The notes below the pieces were generated by a model. That model saw only the letters and a program-made list of their open reading frames with translations, had not been told where the DNA came from and ran no database searches. Positions 1-6,712 of a stretch of 16,476 nucleotides of DNA are shown in pieces. This DNA is from DASQDT01 sp036380435 (GTDB lineage: Bacteria; Acidobacteriota; Blastocatellia; Pyrinomonadales; Pyrinomonadaceae), in contig DASVES010000219.1 of NCBI GenBank assembly GCA_036380435.1, forward strand, positions 1 through 16,476, written 5' to 3'. Numbering within the stretch: position 1 is the first letter of the stretch; each line of letters begins with the position of its first letter. Position numbers and translations under genes: made by a program.

Positions 1-75
1 GATAAGTGATGAGTGATAAGTGATAAGAGAAAGCATCTTCTTATCTCATCACTCATCACTCATCACTCATCACTC
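1..75. repeat. Imperfect hairpin of 7-base tandem repeats upstream of the AMP-ligase gene
   Basis: The first 28 bases are tandem units of GTGATRA type (gataagt, gatgagt). After a short spacer, bases 36-75 carry the complementary units (catcact, ctcatca). The two arms can fold on each other, but imperfectly: A-C mismatches recur about every seven bases and there is a small bulge near the loop. The same heptamer family returns in the leuC-leuD gap. The element starts at the window edge, so it may extend to the left. Unlike the two hairpins in the leu operon, a Shine-Dalgarno sequence (GGAGG at 81-85) lies between it and the next start codon. Confidence 0.8.
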
Positions 76-90
76 TGCCCGGAGGTTGAG

Positions 91-1638
91 ATGATCGTCA
101 GAGACTGGATGTCGCGCCGCGCCGTGCTCTCGCCGGCGAAGACGGCGGTCGTAGACGCGGCGACGGGCGCGGCTCTGACCTACAAAGAACTCGACGAGCG
201 CGCCACGCGCCTCGCCAACTACCTGCGCGACCAGTGCAGGGTACAGAGCGGCGACCGCATCAGTATCCTTTCGCAAAACCGGAACGAGGTGCTGGAAGCC
301 TTCTTCGCGGCGGCCAAGCTGACAGCCATCCTCGTCCCGCTCAACCACCGCCTCACGCTCCCCGAACTGCAATACATCCTCGAAGACTGCGAGCCGCGCG
401 TGCTCATCTACGAGCGCGAGTTTCTCCCGGTCGCCCGCCGCCTGCGCCGGCAGACGGCCATCGAGCATTACGTGGCGCTCGACGAGTCCGAAGAGGGTAA
501 CGAGTCTTCTGTCGTCTACGAGGCGGCGCTCTCATCAGCCAGCGGCGACGCAGTGGAGGTCGAGCACTTCGAAGCGGAAGCGCCCGCGCTCATCATCTAC
601 ACTTCGGGCACGACGGGGAGGCCGAAGGGCGCGCTGCTCTCGCACCGCATGCTGACGTGGAACTCCATCAACACGATTATCGGCTGGGACATCACGTCCG
701 ATGACGTAACGACCATCAACGCGCCGCTCTTCCACACGGGCGGCTTCAACGTGCTCACGCTCCCGCTCCTGCATGTCGGCGCGACGGTCGTCATGATGCG
801 TGGCTTCGACGCCGAAGAGGCGCTTCGCTGCATCGAGCAACACCGCTGCACGATCTTCTTCGGCGTGCCGACGATGTTCCAGATGATGCTTGAGTCGCCG
901 CGCTTCGAGGCGACCGATTTCTCGTCGCTCCGCTTCTTCATCTCGGGCGGCGCGCCGTGCCCGGTGCCTTTGATTGAGGCTTACCAGAAAAAGAACGTGG
1001 CCTTCACCCAAGGCTACGGCCTGACCGAAGTCGGCCCGAATTGCTTCAAGCTCTCGCTCGAAGACGCCGTGCGCAAGGCCGGCTCAATCGGCTTCCCGAC
1101 TTTTCATAGCGAGGCGCGTCTCGTCGATGAGAAGGGGCGCGACGTGCGGCGCGGCCGAGTAGGCGAGCTGATCCTCAAGGGCGGCCACGTCTGCTCCGGC
1201 TACTGGCGCAACGCCGAGGCCACGCGCGCGGCGATGTCCGACTGCTGGTTCTACACGGGCGATCTGGCGCGTCAGGACGAGGACGGCTACTACTACATCG
1301 TCGGTCGCGCGAAAGACATCATCATCTCGGGCGGCGAGAACATCTATCCGGCGGAGGTCGAGGCCGTCCTGCATTCGCACCCGTCGGTGGCCTCGGCCGC
1401 CCTCGTCGGACTGCCCGATGCGAAGTGGGGCGAAACGCCCGTCGCGGCGGTCGTCGCACGCCGGGGCAGCTCTCCTACCGCCGACGAGATTCTTGAGTTT
1501 TGTTCGGGCCGACTCGCGCGCTATAAGATACCGAAGCGCGTCTTCTTCGTCAGCGAATTTCCCCTGCTCGCCTCGGGTAAGGTATTCAAGCGGGCGCTCA
1601 GGGAAGAGCTTCAGAAGGAACTCTCGGACGGCGGGTGA
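91..1638 (+). CDS. Class I adenylate-forming enzyme, acyl-CoA synthetase-like (AMP-dependent ligase)
   Basis: A protein of 515 residues that probably activates a carboxylic acid with ATP to an acyl-adenylate and passes the acyl group to CoA. The family's core motifs are all visible: the phosphate-binding loop YTSGTTGRPKG (170-180), the adenine-binding YGLTE (309-313), the YTGD hinge-region motif (388-391), GRAKDIIISGGENIYPAEVE (405-424), and the C-terminal SGK whose Lys497 should be the catalytic lysine. The length fits the medium/long-chain acyl-CoA ligase group. I chose the ATG at 91 because GGAGG (81-85) lies five bases before it; the frame is open further upstream, but only through the heptamer repeat. 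The substrate cannot be told from the sequence: fatty acid, aryl acid or short acid are all possible. No pathway partner is adjacent. Confidence 0.9.
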   Translation: MIVRDWMSRRAVLSPAKTAVVDAATGAALTYKELDERATRLANYLRDQCRVQSGDRISILSQNRNEVLEAFFAAAKLTAILVPLNHRLTLPELQYILEDCEPRVLIYEREFLPVARRLRRQTAIEHYVALDESEEGNESSVVYEAALSSASGDAVEVEHFEAEAPALIIYTSGTTGRPKGALLSHRMLTWNSINTIIGWDITSDDVTTINAPLFHTGGFNVLTLPLLHVGATVVMMRGFDAEEALRCIEQHRCTIFFGVPTMFQMMLESPRFEATDFSSLRFFISGGAPCPVPLIEAYQKKNVAFTQGYGLTEVGPNCFKLSLEDAVRKAGSIGFPTFHSEARLVDEKGRDVRRGRVGELILKGGHVCSGYWRNAEATRAAMSDCWFYTGDLARQDEDGYYYIVGRAKDIIISGGENIYPAEVEAVLHSHPSVASAALVGLPDAKWGETPVAAVVARRGSSPTADEILEFCSGRLARYKIPKRVFFVSEFPLLASGKVFKRALREELQKELSDGG

Positions 1639-1656
1639 GAGCATGGGCGACGCCGG

Positions 1657-1744
1657 ACAGTACCGCGAGCGGTAGCGAGCGGGTGTGCCTGTGCTATAGG
1701 CTCGCCTCGCACACACACCCGCTCGCTACCGCTCGCGGTACTGT
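1657..1744. repeat. Perfect 31-bp inverted repeat between ligase and esterase genes
   Basis: Bases 1657-1687 and 1714-1744 are exact reverse complements, with a 26-base loop. The arms contain the short internal repeat gagcggtagcgagcgg. It could fold into a very stable stem and stop transcription from the upstream gene, but no T-tract follows the right arm, so it is not a standard intrinsic terminator. It fills most of the 143-base gap. It may be a dispersed genomic palindrome of the REP or MITE kind; the window has only this copy. Confidence 0.85.
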
Positions 1745-1781
1745 TCCCGCAGCACTCGCACACTGACTATAACTATCTGAG

Positions 1782-2792
1782 ATGACCATGAAACGCACAA
1801 TACTTGCTCTCTCCATCGTGACGCTTTTGCTGTCACACGCGAGCGCGCGGGCGGCGCAGCAGGGGAGATGGGTCTCTGGCCGCGTCAGCAACTCCTCCGG
1901 CGCGCGCAGCTACAAGCTCTGGATTCCGGCGGGCTACGCCGGAAAAAATCCCGCCCCGCTCCTGCTGATGCTGCATGGCTGCACGCAGACCCCGAATGAT
2001 TTCGCCGCCGGCACGCGCATGAACGACATCGCCGACACAAATAAATTCCTCGTCGTCTACCCCGAACAGCCGGCGGAAGCGAACGCCTACAAGTGCTGGA
2101 ACTGGTTTCTTCCCGAGCACCAGACGCGCGACGCGGGCGAGCCGGCGCTGCTCGCGGCGGTTGTCGCGCAGCTACGAGTCTCCTACAAGGTTGACGCGCG
2201 CCGCATCTACGTCGCCGGCGTCTCGGCGGGCGCGGCGATGGCGGTCAACGTGGCCGCGGCCTACCCCGAAATCTTCGCCGCCGTCGGCGTCAACTTGGGT
2301 CTGCAATACAAGGGCGCGACCAATCTCGCCGAAGCCCTCACCGCGCAATCCAAGGGCACAGGAGCAGACCCCAACCGGCAAGGTCTGCTCGCCTTTCAGG
2401 CAATCAACAGCGTGAAGCCCGGCGCACGCAAGCGGGGCATGCCCGTGATAGTCTTCCACGGCTCGCTCGACGCGATGGTCAACCCGGCCAACGCCGATCA
2501 AGTCGTCAGACAGTGGGCGCAGACCAACGACTATCTCGACGACAACGCCGATAACAACACCGTGGACGATCAGGCGGACGCGACGGTGAACGGCGCCGTC
2601 AGCGGCGGCCACACGTACACGAAGCAAGTCTATAACGACGCCGCAGGGAAGCCCCTCATGGAGAAGTGGATCGTTCAGGGTATGAAGCACGCGTGGTCGG
2701 GAGGCTCCGCGGCCGGCTCCTACACGGACGCCAAAGGCCCGGACGCGAGCGCCGAGATGTGGCGCTTCTTCCGTTCATACAAACTTAACTAG
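1782..2792 (+). CDS. Secreted PHB-depolymerase-family esterase (alpha/beta hydrolase)
   Basis: A protein of 336 residues starting with a clear signal peptide: MTMKR, a hydrophobic core around residues 7-18, and a likely cleavage near SARAA (21-25). The mature part is an alpha/beta hydrolase of the esterase_phb (LpqC-like) family. Visible are the oxyanion-hole HGC (65-67), the nucleophile elbow GVSAG with Ser148, the acid Asp230 in FHGSLD, and His303 in MKHAWSGG. A catalytic triad is therefore present. Known members cleave polyhydroxybutyrate or, in related groups, feruloyl and acetyl esters, so the substrate remains open. No PHB-binding or carbohydrate-binding domain is visible. A second ATG at 1788 could also serve, and neither start has a good Shine-Dalgarno sequence. 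It probably acts outside the cytoplasm. Confidence 0.88.
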   Translation: MTMKRTILALSIVTLLLSHASARAAQQGRWVSGRVSNSSGARSYKLWIPAGYAGKNPAPLLLMLHGCTQTPNDFAAGTRMNDIADTNKFLVVYPEQPAEANAYKCWNWFLPEHQTRDAGEPALLAAVVAQLRVSYKVDARRIYVAGVSAGAAMAVNVAAAYPEIFAAVGVNLGLQYKGATNLAEALTAQSKGTGADPNRQGLLAFQAINSVKPGARKRGMPVIVFHGSLDAMVNPANADQVVRQWAQTNDYLDDNADNNTVDDQADATVNGAVSGGHTYTKQVYNDAAGKPLMEKWIVQGMKHAWSGGSAAGSYTDAKGPDASAEMWRFFRSYKLN

Positions 2793-2855
2793 GCCGCGCA
2801 TGGAGCGCAGCGGGGCGAAGCAGTGAGGCCGAGCCGCTCTCGTGAAGGCTTGAAG

Positions 2856-4280
2856 ATGAACACTCGCAGGGGAACGATTTACGCGCTCTCGGTTCTGTTC
2901 GCGATCAACGCGCTGAACTTCTTCGACCGGCAGATACTCGGCGCGGTGACCGAACCCATCCGCAAGGAGTGGGGACTGAGCGACGGCGCCATCGGCTTGC
3001 TCGGCACGGCGTTCACGCTCGTCTACGCGGCGGTCGGCGTCCCCCTGGGCCGGCTCACGGACAACTTCCGGCGCACGCGCCTGCTCGCGGGCGGCGTGTT
3101 CGTCTGGAGCCTGCTCACGGCCGTGTCGGGACTCGTGACGAACTACTGGCAGATGTTCGCCACGCGCCTCGGCGTCGGAGTGGGTGAGGCGAGCTGCGCG
3201 CCCGCCGCGACCTCTCTGATCGGCGACCTCTACCCGCCGGAGAAGCGTTCGCGCGCGCTCTCGGTTTTCATGTTGGGCCTCCCCGTCGGCATCGCCCTCA
3301 GCTACGCCGTCAGCGGTTCGGTGGCGCACGCCTACGGGTGGCGCGCGGCCTTCTACGTCGCGGGACTGCCCGGCCTCCTCTGCGTCATCGCCGTCCTCTT
3401 CATGCGCGAGCCGATGCGCGGCGGGATGGAGTTGCACGCCGTCGGCGCGCAACGCCGCGAAGGGTCGCCTTATCGTCTGGTGCTGACGACGCCGACGATG
3501 TGGTGGATCATCGCATCGGGGGCTTTGCAGACCTTCAACATGTACGCCATCGGCTCTTTCCTCACGCCGTACCTGATGCGCTATCACGGCCTCGACATCC
3601 GCCAGGCCGGCTTCGTGACGATGGTCGTCTTCGGGCTATCGGGCATCCCCGGTCTCCTGTTGGGAGGCTGGGCGGCCGACGCCATCGCGCGGCGTCGCAA
3701 GAACGGGCGGATGCTCCTCGGCACGCTCGCTCTGCTCGTTTCCGCGCCGTTCATCCTCCTCGCGCTCATGCAGGCGCGCGAGCAAACGCTCGCCTTCATC
3801 CTCCTGATGGGCGCGGGCGTGGCGGCGATGAACGTCTATTACTCGACCGTTTATCCGTCCATTCACGACGTGACCGAGCCGTCTTTGCGCGGCACGGCGA
3901 TGTCGCTCTACTTCTTCGCCATGTACGTCCTCGGCGCGGCCCTCGGCCCCGTCGGGACAGGGCTGGCGAGCGACTACTTCACGGGGCGGGCGGCGCGGGC
4001 GGCGGGCGTCCTCGACACGGCGCAGACGGCGCTCGAACCCTTCCGCGCCGAGGGGCTGCACTCGGCCATGTACATCATCCCCGCGCTCGGACTCCTGCTC
4101 ACGTTTGTCCTCTTCGCCGGCTCGCGCACGATCACGGCTGACATGGAGAAGCTTGGCCGTTGGATGAGCGGCGCGGGCGCGCGCGGCGATTCGGACGACG
4201 CGCGCGCGCGCCAACAGGACGAGCCGCTGTTCGAGCACCCGGAAGAGACTTTACCGCCGGTCGTCAAACAAGAGCCGTGA
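2856..4280 (+). CDS. Major facilitator superfamily carrier, spinster-like
   Basis: A very hydrophobic protein of 474 residues with about twelve membrane helices. The first helix ends in NFFDRQ (21-26), typical of the spinster-like branch, and the loop between helices 2 and 3 carries a motif-A variant, GRLTDNFRR (65-73). A charged tail of about 45 residues after the last helix is probably cytoplasmic. The family moves small organic molecules, often sugars, organic acids or lipids, by proton-linked transport; I cannot name the substrate. The ATG at 2856 has a weak purine-rich sequence before it (around 2844-2855). A GTG at 2823 in the same frame is possible but would add an unremarkable arginine-rich stretch. 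It lies between the esterase and the LysR gene, both on the same strand, with no sign that it belongs to the leucine genes. Confidence 0.87.
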   Translation: MNTRRGTIYALSVLFAINALNFFDRQILGAVTEPIRKEWGLSDGAIGLLGTAFTLVYAAVGVPLGRLTDNFRRTRLLAGGVFVWSLLTAVSGLVTNYWQMFATRLGVGVGEASCAPAATSLIGDLYPPEKRSRALSVFMLGLPVGIALSYAVSGSVAHAYGWRAAFYVAGLPGLLCVIAVLFMREPMRGGMELHAVGAQRREGSPYRLVLTTPTMWWIIASGALQTFNMYAIGSFLTPYLMRYHGLDIRQAGFVTMVVFGLSGIPGLLLGGWAADAIARRRKNGRMLLGTLALLVSAPFILLALMQAREQTLAFILLMGAGVAAMNVYYSTVYPSIHDVTEPSLRGTAMSLYFFAMYVLGAALGPVGTGLASDYFTGRAARAAGVLDTAQTALEPFRAEGLHSAMYIIPALGLLLTFVLFAGSRTITADMEKLGRWMSGAGARGDSDDARARQQDEPLFEHPEETLPPVVKQEP

Positions 4281-4292
4281 GCGCGCGAGATA

Positions 4293-4319
4293 ATTCCGCC
4301 GGGGAATCGGTGTTATATT
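4293..4319 (+). promoter_or_regulatory. Likely LysR-type box and -10 element upstream of the LysR gene
   Basis: ATTCC-N5-GGAAT at 4293-4307 is a perfect dyad that fits the T-N11-A rule of LysR-type regulators. A TATATT at 4314-4319 could be the -10 element, which would place the dyad over the -35 region. That arrangement suits negative autoregulation by the regulator encoded just downstream. The -35 sequence itself is poor. Confidence 0.5.
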
Positions 4320-4353
4320 CCTCGCCGCTTAGTTCACGACGGACGGACGCGCG

Positions 4354-5250
4354 ATGGAATTAACGCAGTTGGAATTCTTCCTGCGGGTTGTCGAGGAAGG
4401 CAGCTTTTCGAAGGCCGCCGACCGCGTCTTCCGCACTCAGCCGGCGGTGAGCATCGCCATCCGCCGGCTCGAAGAGGAGATCGGCGCGCCGCTCTTCGAC
4501 CGCGCGCAAAAAACCCCGACGCTGACGGACACGGGCGAAGTCCTCTACGACTACGCGCGGCGCATGCTCGCGCTCCGCGATCAGGCGCGCGACGCCGTCG
4601 CGGAACTGCGCGAGTTGCGGACGGGCCGCGTCCGCGTCGGCGCGAACGAAAGCACCTCGCTCTACCTCCTGCCCGATCTCATCCTCGCCTACCGCGCGCA
4701 GCACCCGGAGGTGAAAGTCGAAATCTTCCGGCAGACCTCAGAGCGTCTGACGCGCGAAGTGCTCGACCGCAACGTTGACTTCGCGCTGATGGCCTTCGAG
4801 CCGACCGACCGCGACATCGCTTCTTTCCCCGTCCTCAAAGACGAGCTGATTCTCATCATGAGTCCGAAGCACCCGCTCGCGGCCCGCGACGCGGTGACCG
4901 TCAAAGACCTCGGCAGTGAGCAGTTCCTCGCACACAACGTCAAGTCGGCCTCGCGCGTGAAGGTGATCGACACTTTCGCCCGACATCACACGCCGCTCAA
5001 CATCACTCTGGAGCTGGCGACCATCGAGACCATCAAGCGCTTCGCGCAGAAGCGCATCGGCCTCGCCTTCGTCCCGCGCATGTGCGTGAGCGAGGAGCTT
5101 GAGCGCGGCACGCTCTCCACCGTCCCCGTGCGCGGCCTGACCTACACGCGCACGCTCTGGGCCACGCACCGACGCGGCGCCACTCACTCGCACGCGGCGG
5201 CCGCCTTCCTCGAACTCCTTCGCCGCCACGCGAAGTCGCACCCCGTCTGA
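4354..5250 (+). CDS. LysR-family transcriptional regulator next to the leucine genes
   Basis: A protein of 298 residues with the standard LysR plan. An N-terminal winged helix-turn-helix (about 1-60; GSFSKAADRVFRTQPAVS sits in the recognition part) is followed by a linker helix and a periplasmic-binding-like effector domain (about 90-295, from RVRVGANES onward). The ATG at 4354 follows GGACGGA (4341-4347). The gene reads toward leuA with 121 bases between them, and a T-N11-A box and a good promoter lie in that gap. I infer that it controls leuA or the whole leucine branch, perhaps sensing a pathway intermediate as IlvY does for ilvC and LeuO-like regulators do near leu genes. Direct proof is not in the sequence; the assignment to the LysR family itself is secure. 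Confidence 0.92.
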   Translation: MELTQLEFFLRVVEEGSFSKAADRVFRTQPAVSIAIRRLEEEIGAPLFDRAQKTPTLTDTGEVLYDYARRMLALRDQARDAVAELRELRTGRVRVGANESTSLYLLPDLILAYRAQHPEVKVEIFRQTSERLTREVLDRNVDFALMAFEPTDRDIASFPVLKDELILIMSPKHPLAARDAVTVKDLGSEQFLAHNVKSASRVKVIDTFARHHTPLNITLELATIETIKRFAQKRIGLAFVPRMCVSEELERGTLSTVPVRGLTYTRTLWATHRRGATHSHAAAAFLELLRRHAKSHPV

Positions 5251-5297
5251 AGTCCTGATCCCCGGCCCCGGCCCCGTATCACTCAGATTTATCCGCC

Positions 5298-5310
5298 TAT
5301 AAAAACTATA
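5298..5310 (+). promoter_or_regulatory. Candidate LysR-type operator in the leuA promoter region
   Basis: TATAAAAACTATA is a short dyad, TATA-N5-TATA, that also fits T-N11-A. It stands in an AT-rich patch of otherwise GC-rich DNA and ends three bases before the -35 hexamer of the leuA promoter, roughly 46 bases before the expected transcription start. LysR proteins often bind in this place to activate. The arms are self-complementary TATA, so chance is a real alternative. Confidence 0.45.
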
Positions 5311-5313
5311 ACT

Positions 5314-5343
5314 TTGACTTAATGCGCGGATGCTCTCTAGGAT
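5314..5343 (+). promoter_or_regulatory. leuAp: Sigma70-type promoter for leuA
   Basis: TTGACT (5314-5319) and TAGGAT (5338-5343) are separated by 18 bases. Transcription should start near 5350, leaving a leader of only about 20 bases that contains the GGAGG at 5362-5366. Such a short leader has no room for a leader peptide or T-box upstream of leuA. The ATGs at 5330 and 5342 lie inside or before this promoter, which argues against their use as starts. Confidence 0.6.
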
Positions 5344-5371
5344 GGCCGCTTGCCCGAGGACGGAGGCCCCT

Positions 5372-6607
5372 ATGAGAGACGTAAACGACAACGGCGCAGT
5401 CAATAGTCGCGTCACGATTTTCGACACGACGCTCAGGGACGGCGAGCAGTCGCCCGGCTGCTCGATGAATCTTGAGGAGAAGGTCAGGCTCGCGCGGCAG
5501 CTCGAACGCCTCGGCGTTGACGTGATCGAGGCCGGATTCCCCATCGCCTCCGAAGGCGACTTCGCGGCAGTCCGCGCCGTGGCGGCGGAGTGCCGCGAAG
5601 TGAAAGTGGCCGCCCTCTGCCGAACCGCGGAGGCCGACGTGCGGCGCGCGTGGGAGGCGCTTCGCGGCGCGGCCCGCCCGCGTATTCACACGTTCGTCGC
5701 GACCTCCGACATCCATCTCGAATACAAATTGAAGAAGACGCGCGGCGAAGTGTTGGAGATGACGCGCGCCGCCGTCCGCCTCGCCCGCTCGCTCGCCGCC
5801 GACGTGGAGTTCTCCGCCGAGGACGCGACGCGCAGTGACGTTGATTATCTCTGCGAGGTCTTCGCCGTGGCGGTCGCAGAGGGGGCGAGCGTCTTGAACG
5901 TCCCCGACACGGTCGGCTACACGACGCCGACGGAGTTCCGCGAGCTGGTCAGCGCCGTGCGCGAGCGCGTCGTCCGGGAGCGCGACGACGTGATTATCAG
6001 CGTCCACTGCCACAACGACCTCGGACTCGCCGTCGCCAACAGCCTCGCCGCGCTCGACGCGGGCGCGCGGCAGATCGAATGCACGATCAACGGCGTCGGC
6101 GAGCGCGCCGGCAACGCCGCGCTCGAAGAGGTCGTGATGGCCTTGCACGTGCGCGCCGACCGCCTGCCCTACGAGTGCGGTGTCCGCACCGAGGAGATTT
6201 ACCCTTCGAGCCGCCTGCTCTCCGAGACCATCGGCTTCGGCGTGCAGCCGAACAAGGCCGTGGTGGGCCGCAACGCCTTCGCGCACGAGGCGGGCATCCA
6301 CCAGCACGGCGTGCTCTCGAACCCGCTCTGCTACGAGATCATGACGCCGGAGTCCGTGGGCGTTCCCGCGAACCGCATCGTGCTCGGCAAGCACTCGGGC
6401 CGCCACGCGCTCGGCGCGCGCTACGGAGAGTTGGGCTACGCGCTGTCGCGCACGGAGCTGGATTCGGCGTATACGCGGTTCACGCGCCTCGCCGACCGCA
6501 AGAAGAACATCTACGAACAGGATTTGATCTCCCTGCTTTCGCAGGAGACGCAGACGCGCGGGCCGCTCGTCGCGCGGGCCGTCAGGTTCGAGTTAGCCGG
6601 CGCGTAG
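5372..6607 (+). CDS. leuA: 2-isopropylmalate synthase, short form without the C-terminal regulatory domain
   Basis: A protein of 411 residues catalysing the first committed step of leucine synthesis: acetyl-CoA plus 2-oxoisovalerate gives 2-isopropylmalate. The TIM-barrel active site is intact: DTTLRDGEQSPG (18-29, with Arg22 and metal ligand Asp23), HCHNDLGLA with metal ligands His212 and His214, and NGVGERAGNAALEEV (240-254) with Asn248. The linker motif GIHQHGVLSNPLCYEIMTPE (308-327) follows. Typical LeuA proteins have about 500-520 residues and end in an allosteric domain that binds leucine; this one stops shortly after the linker, at ELAGA. The 105 bases after the stop hold a terminator and no remnant of that domain. 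Homocitrate synthase is also short, but the motifs and the leuBCD context favour LeuA. The ATG at 5372 was chosen for GGAGG five bases upstream. Confidence 0.9.
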   Translation: MRDVNDNGAVNSRVTIFDTTLRDGEQSPGCSMNLEEKVRLARQLERLGVDVIEAGFPIASEGDFAAVRAVAAECREVKVAALCRTAEADVRRAWEALRGAARPRIHTFVATSDIHLEYKLKKTRGEVLEMTRAAVRLARSLAADVEFSAEDATRSDVDYLCEVFAVAVAEGASVLNVPDTVGYTTPTEFRELVSAVRERVVRERDDVIISVHCHNDLGLAVANSLAALDAGARQIECTINGVGERAGNAALEEVVMALHVRADRLPYECGVRTEEIYPSSRLLSETIGFGVQPNKAVVGRNAFAHEAGIHQHGVLSNPLCYEIMTPESVGVPANRIVLGKHSGRHALGARYGELGYALSRTELDSAYTRFTRLADRKKNIYEQDLISLLSQETQTRGPLVARAVRFELAGA

Positions 6608-6632
6608 ATGGGGTGGGCTACCGCGCGGGCAT

Positions 6633-6685
6633 AGCCGCGGGCCGCTCATGCACGTTAAGGTAATGAGCGGCTCGCGGCTATTTTT
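6633..6685 (+). terminator. Intrinsic terminator between leuA and leuB
   Basis: Arms 6633-6649 and 6663-6679 pair over 17 base pairs with a single G-U wobble in RNA and a 13-base loop, followed at once by ATTTTT (6680-6685). This is the best-formed intrinsic terminator in the window, and it lies inside the leu gene set, 28 bases before the leuB ATG. It could end a separate leuA transcript or act as an attenuator that lowers leuBCD expression. Confidence 0.82.
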
Positions 6686-6712
6686 GTATAAGAGAATGTG
6701 GGTGACCAGAGG

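Noticed and set aside
2793..2855. Possible short gene or repeat between esterase and MFS gene
   Set aside because: Only 63 bases, with no clear start signal and no paired arms.
2775..3587. Minus-strand open frame opposite the MFS gene start
   Set aside because: Arg- and Asp-rich without a domain; the plus-strand MFS protein has clear helices and motifs.
5253..5278. GC-rich direct repeat (ccccgg units) after the LysR gene
   Set aside because: Too short and simple to call an element or a terminator; there is no T-tract.
5330..5371. Upstream in-frame ATGs for leuA at 5330 and 5342
   Set aside because: They lie within or before the predicted promoter and have no Shine-Dalgarno sequence; 5372 has GGAGG at good spacing.
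5306..6406. Long minus-strand open frame opposite leuA
   Set aside because: Its product is rich in Arg, Ala and His with no recognisable domain; this is the usual shadow of a GC-rich gene.
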